Source: Pachyseris speciosa
Taxonomy: Eukaryota; Cnidaria; Anthozoa; Scleractinia; Pachyseridae
Direction of reading: 5' to 3'
Assembly (NCBI GenBank): GCA_016490735.1
Contig: JAEMWC010000397.1
Span: 472,501-536,500, forward strand
Length of the DNA: 64,000 nucleotides
Part shown: positions 61,653-64,000 of the stretch, in pieces
Numbering within the stretch: position 1 is the stretch's first letter
Layout: each line of letters begins with the position of its first letter
The notes under the pieces: model-generated
The model's input: only the letters and a program-made list of their open reading frames with translations
Databases searched by the model: none
What the model was told of the DNA's origin: nothing
Made by a program: the position numbers and the translations under genes

Positions 61653-62820
61653 CCACGAGAAAATTCGCCAAGAGATAATTCGCTGAAAAGGCCTCAAGAC
61701 AGCAAAGTAAGCAAACAGACAACAAGCAAAACAGCGTGGAAGTAAGGTTAGCTATTTTTATTAAGAATTTGACCGTATTTTTGCTTTCTAAGACCGATGG
61801 TAAATATTCCCATACAAACTCTTATAATTTCGCCATGACCGTTATTACGCAAGATGATCATGACACCCATCACACCGCAAGAGCTTGGGCCGCCTGTGGC
61901 CACACTTGAGGATTTCAATCCGCCCACCCGCTCAAAATGATGTTCGGAACACTTTGATCAAAGTAATTTTAACTAAGTAACAGATGAGAGCAGCGCTACG
62001 GGCTTGAAAATGATACATGAAGTAAATGAACTTGTTAGAGTACGTGCGAACAAAGCAAAAAGATGTATTTAATTGTATTGGCAAGTTAACACAATATAAT
62101 GACAAAAACTGATGTTCTCTGTGTATCAATTTCGTTCACTTGCCACCTTTTATTAGAATGATTTAGACCGATTACGTAACACTGGTTAGTCCAACATTTC
62201 TAAAGTACACAGTTGACGCCAACAATCTATATTATACGTCCCATAAGCATTTCATTGAAGGTTTTTTTTTTCCTTAAACGGAAGTGTCTTGCCAAATTTT
62301 AGGATCATTAATACAGGTCGCCGGGATTCTTGCTCAAAGCCGACGGCGTTTCAGTTTGTTGTGCTAGCAATATAGCCTGGGGCTTGTAGAAAAATAAAAA
62401 CAACGCCATGGTTTCCGATCATCTAGGAAGATCTCGAAAGTGCCATTTGTCACTCATAATCTCTAATTACTAACAATCTTAAATATTGAAAACGGAGCGT
62501 ACGCTAGCTGAAAACCGAGGAGAGTACGAGAATGTTTTATTCCTATTTGCTGCGTCACGTTTTCGCCAGGCATGCTAGAAAAGGAACACTTTGTAAATTT
62601 TGGAGGTGAAATAATGAAATGAAGTTTTAAGCTGTAAGATTTGTATGCATTATTTTTCTCATTCTCAGACGGGGTCGTCGCCGGTTGTCGCATCTTCGCT
62701 ATCTAAATCGACTTCAGAACGCCATCTAACACAGCGGGGCACTGAATGAAATACCAGCGTCAACAGCAAATCAGCAATTTACTCGATACGATTTACATAT
62801 GACCAATCCAAGTGCCGTTA

Positions 62821-64000
62821 TTAATTCTCTGCTGTATTTTACTTCATCAGCTCATGGCTTATAACCGGCGCCAATGAGTTCGAGAGCTTTATTCAGACAA
62901 TATTCTTTAAAGTAGTCTTGTGGCGTTAGCGTTTTGAATATGATTATACCGATCAAAACACATACGATGATTGTAATACACTTAATGAATTAAAAATTGA
63001 AATTCTTTAAAGAGTCGGCTTGTACTGATTAGATTCCCTTAGATCGCAAAGCACGATCTTCTTTTGCATTGAAGCGAAGCTTTCTTGCTTGTTGACAGAT
63101 CTAACGAAACTCGCATCATGTGAAGTTAGAGCCACGACGCATTTTGTACACGTCAATTATTCCGTGACTTTACCGACTACTCCCTAATTTTAATTGGATC
63201 GTTAATAATGGCATAGTGGGACCACGGCAAAATTGCTCGAGGGGCTATATCCGCCAGCTTGACCCTTTCAGGTAATGGAACAAGACAAATTGGCGTCAAA
63301 AGCAACAACCTGTTTTCCACTGTGCCCTTGTTAAAAACTAACATAAAAACTAAAACGGAAGGGCGAATAAAGTTCATTTAAAAAACGAAAAAGTGGCGGA
63401 AGAGTAATGGTGGTTTGTTTGTGTGGGCTCGTGATTCCTTTTCGCATCAGTGGTTGCAGCTTTCCTGCTCTAACTAAAAGTCATCTGGTAAGCCACCCGT
63501 GTATCTTGACAGCTCCAGTATGCTCAACATGAAATTCTATTTTTACTCAGTGGATAGGTAGCACGCATGAAGCACGTTTTCCTGCGGTTTTCTGAACTCA
63601 TGTTGTTCCGCACACGCCATGTTACGGGAAAATTTGGTAACCGGACTAGCTCAATGTACTTTAATTTCCACAGCTCAGTTTTTGAAGAAAAACAACGGCT
63701 GCTACGCCTAAAGAAAACAAACAAGCACGAGACACATGTCTGTTACCAGTATTGCCCCACCCCTGACCCACAGGGCGAGATATGAGGCCATGTTGTCATG
63801 GTTATCATAATTCTTATATGACGTAGACCTTCATGGGTCGAACAATGATAGAATATGTATAGCGATGATGAGTCACTCTACGTCGTCTAAAAGCTTGATG
63901 TGCTTCAAAAATAACAACGCCCCTTATAACTTTCGTCTGAAATAAAGAGAACTTATCGCTGCATAAAATTAGTCACGTTTGTTTTCTTCTTTCTACAGAA
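62821..64000. other. Right end of window, no gene recognised
   Basis: AT-rich single-copy DNA. The last bases (TTTCTTCTTTCTACAG then AA) resemble a plus-strand splice acceptor, but nothing beyond is visible to test it. Confidence 0.4.

Larger units (their letters stand above)
60364..61893. other. Segment present only in duplication copy 2
   Basis: Contains an ACCACCTAAA-type minisatellite (60388-60460), an AAT run (60617), a minus-strand SINE (60702-60893), a phrase ACATGTTTCGACAGTTACATC at 61236 typical of SINE bodies, and a foldback (61571-61652). No gene seen. Confidence 0.65.
57931..62820 (+). repeat. Segmental duplication copy 2 (DIRS-free)
   Basis: Aligns with copy 1. It keeps the uninterrupted site AATTAAAAATTATTATTAGC at about 59975, has an extra segment (about 60364-61893) in place of 56224-56410 of copy 1, and an extra 55 bp near 62060. 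Confidence 0.9.

Noticed and set aside
1..64000. CRISPR array, prokaryotic operon or phage module
   Set aside because: Repeats lack CRISPR spacing, and genes are spliced and eukaryotic.

Overview
The window is animal nuclear DNA, most likely from an anthozoan cnidarian such as a stony coral. That is an inference. It rests on intron-rich genes for a mitochondrial fatty-acid enzyme and a homeodomain protein, two secreted low-complexity proteins, and a dense load of tRNA-derived SINEs, foldback MITEs, LINE pieces and a DIRS-type retroelement. Nothing here is bacterial.

Layout. 1-9645 (minus strand): a very large Ser/Val/Thr-rich repeat exon. It runs off the left edge, is preceded by a signal-peptide-like segment, and has higher-order repeats of about 138 bp, 550 bp and 2.2 kb. 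The Asp/Glu/Thr-rich plus-strand frames over the same DNA are interrupted by stops and are probably shadows. 9646-18642: non-coding, with a tRNA-derived SINE and foldback elements. 18643-29888 (minus): a complete 14-exon OXSM gene for mitochondrial 3-oxoacyl-ACP synthase, 461 residues, all catalytic residues present; its introns hold many repeats. 32543-36164 (plus): a three-exon gene for a short Lys50 homeodomain protein with the PRD-type intron. 37190-38318: a CCAAT-rich tandem repeat and a MITE. 39854-46409 (minus): a four-exon gene for a secreted 863-residue protein with a His-rich N-terminal region and a long acidic Ser/Thr/Asp/Glu-rich region with Ser-Gly sites; I do not recognise the family. 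One of its introns contains a tandem array of four near-identical 250-bp units, each with a tRNA-like gene, and a perfect 68-bp palindrome.

47721-62820: a direct segmental duplication. Copy 1 carries a roughly 6-kb decayed DIRS-like element (minus strand: gag, reverse transcriptase, RNase H, tyrosine recombinase). Copy 2 keeps the empty target site, which fixes both ends of the insertion. The DIRS element is itself split by a 962-bp DNA transposon with TTAA target duplications. 62821-64000 holds no recognisable gene.

The genes do not form a pathway. The two secreted repeat proteins could both belong to an extracellular matrix or mucus, but nothing in the sequence ties them together. All splice models come from reading donor and acceptor sites, phases and protein continuity by eye. 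Percent identities were not computed.
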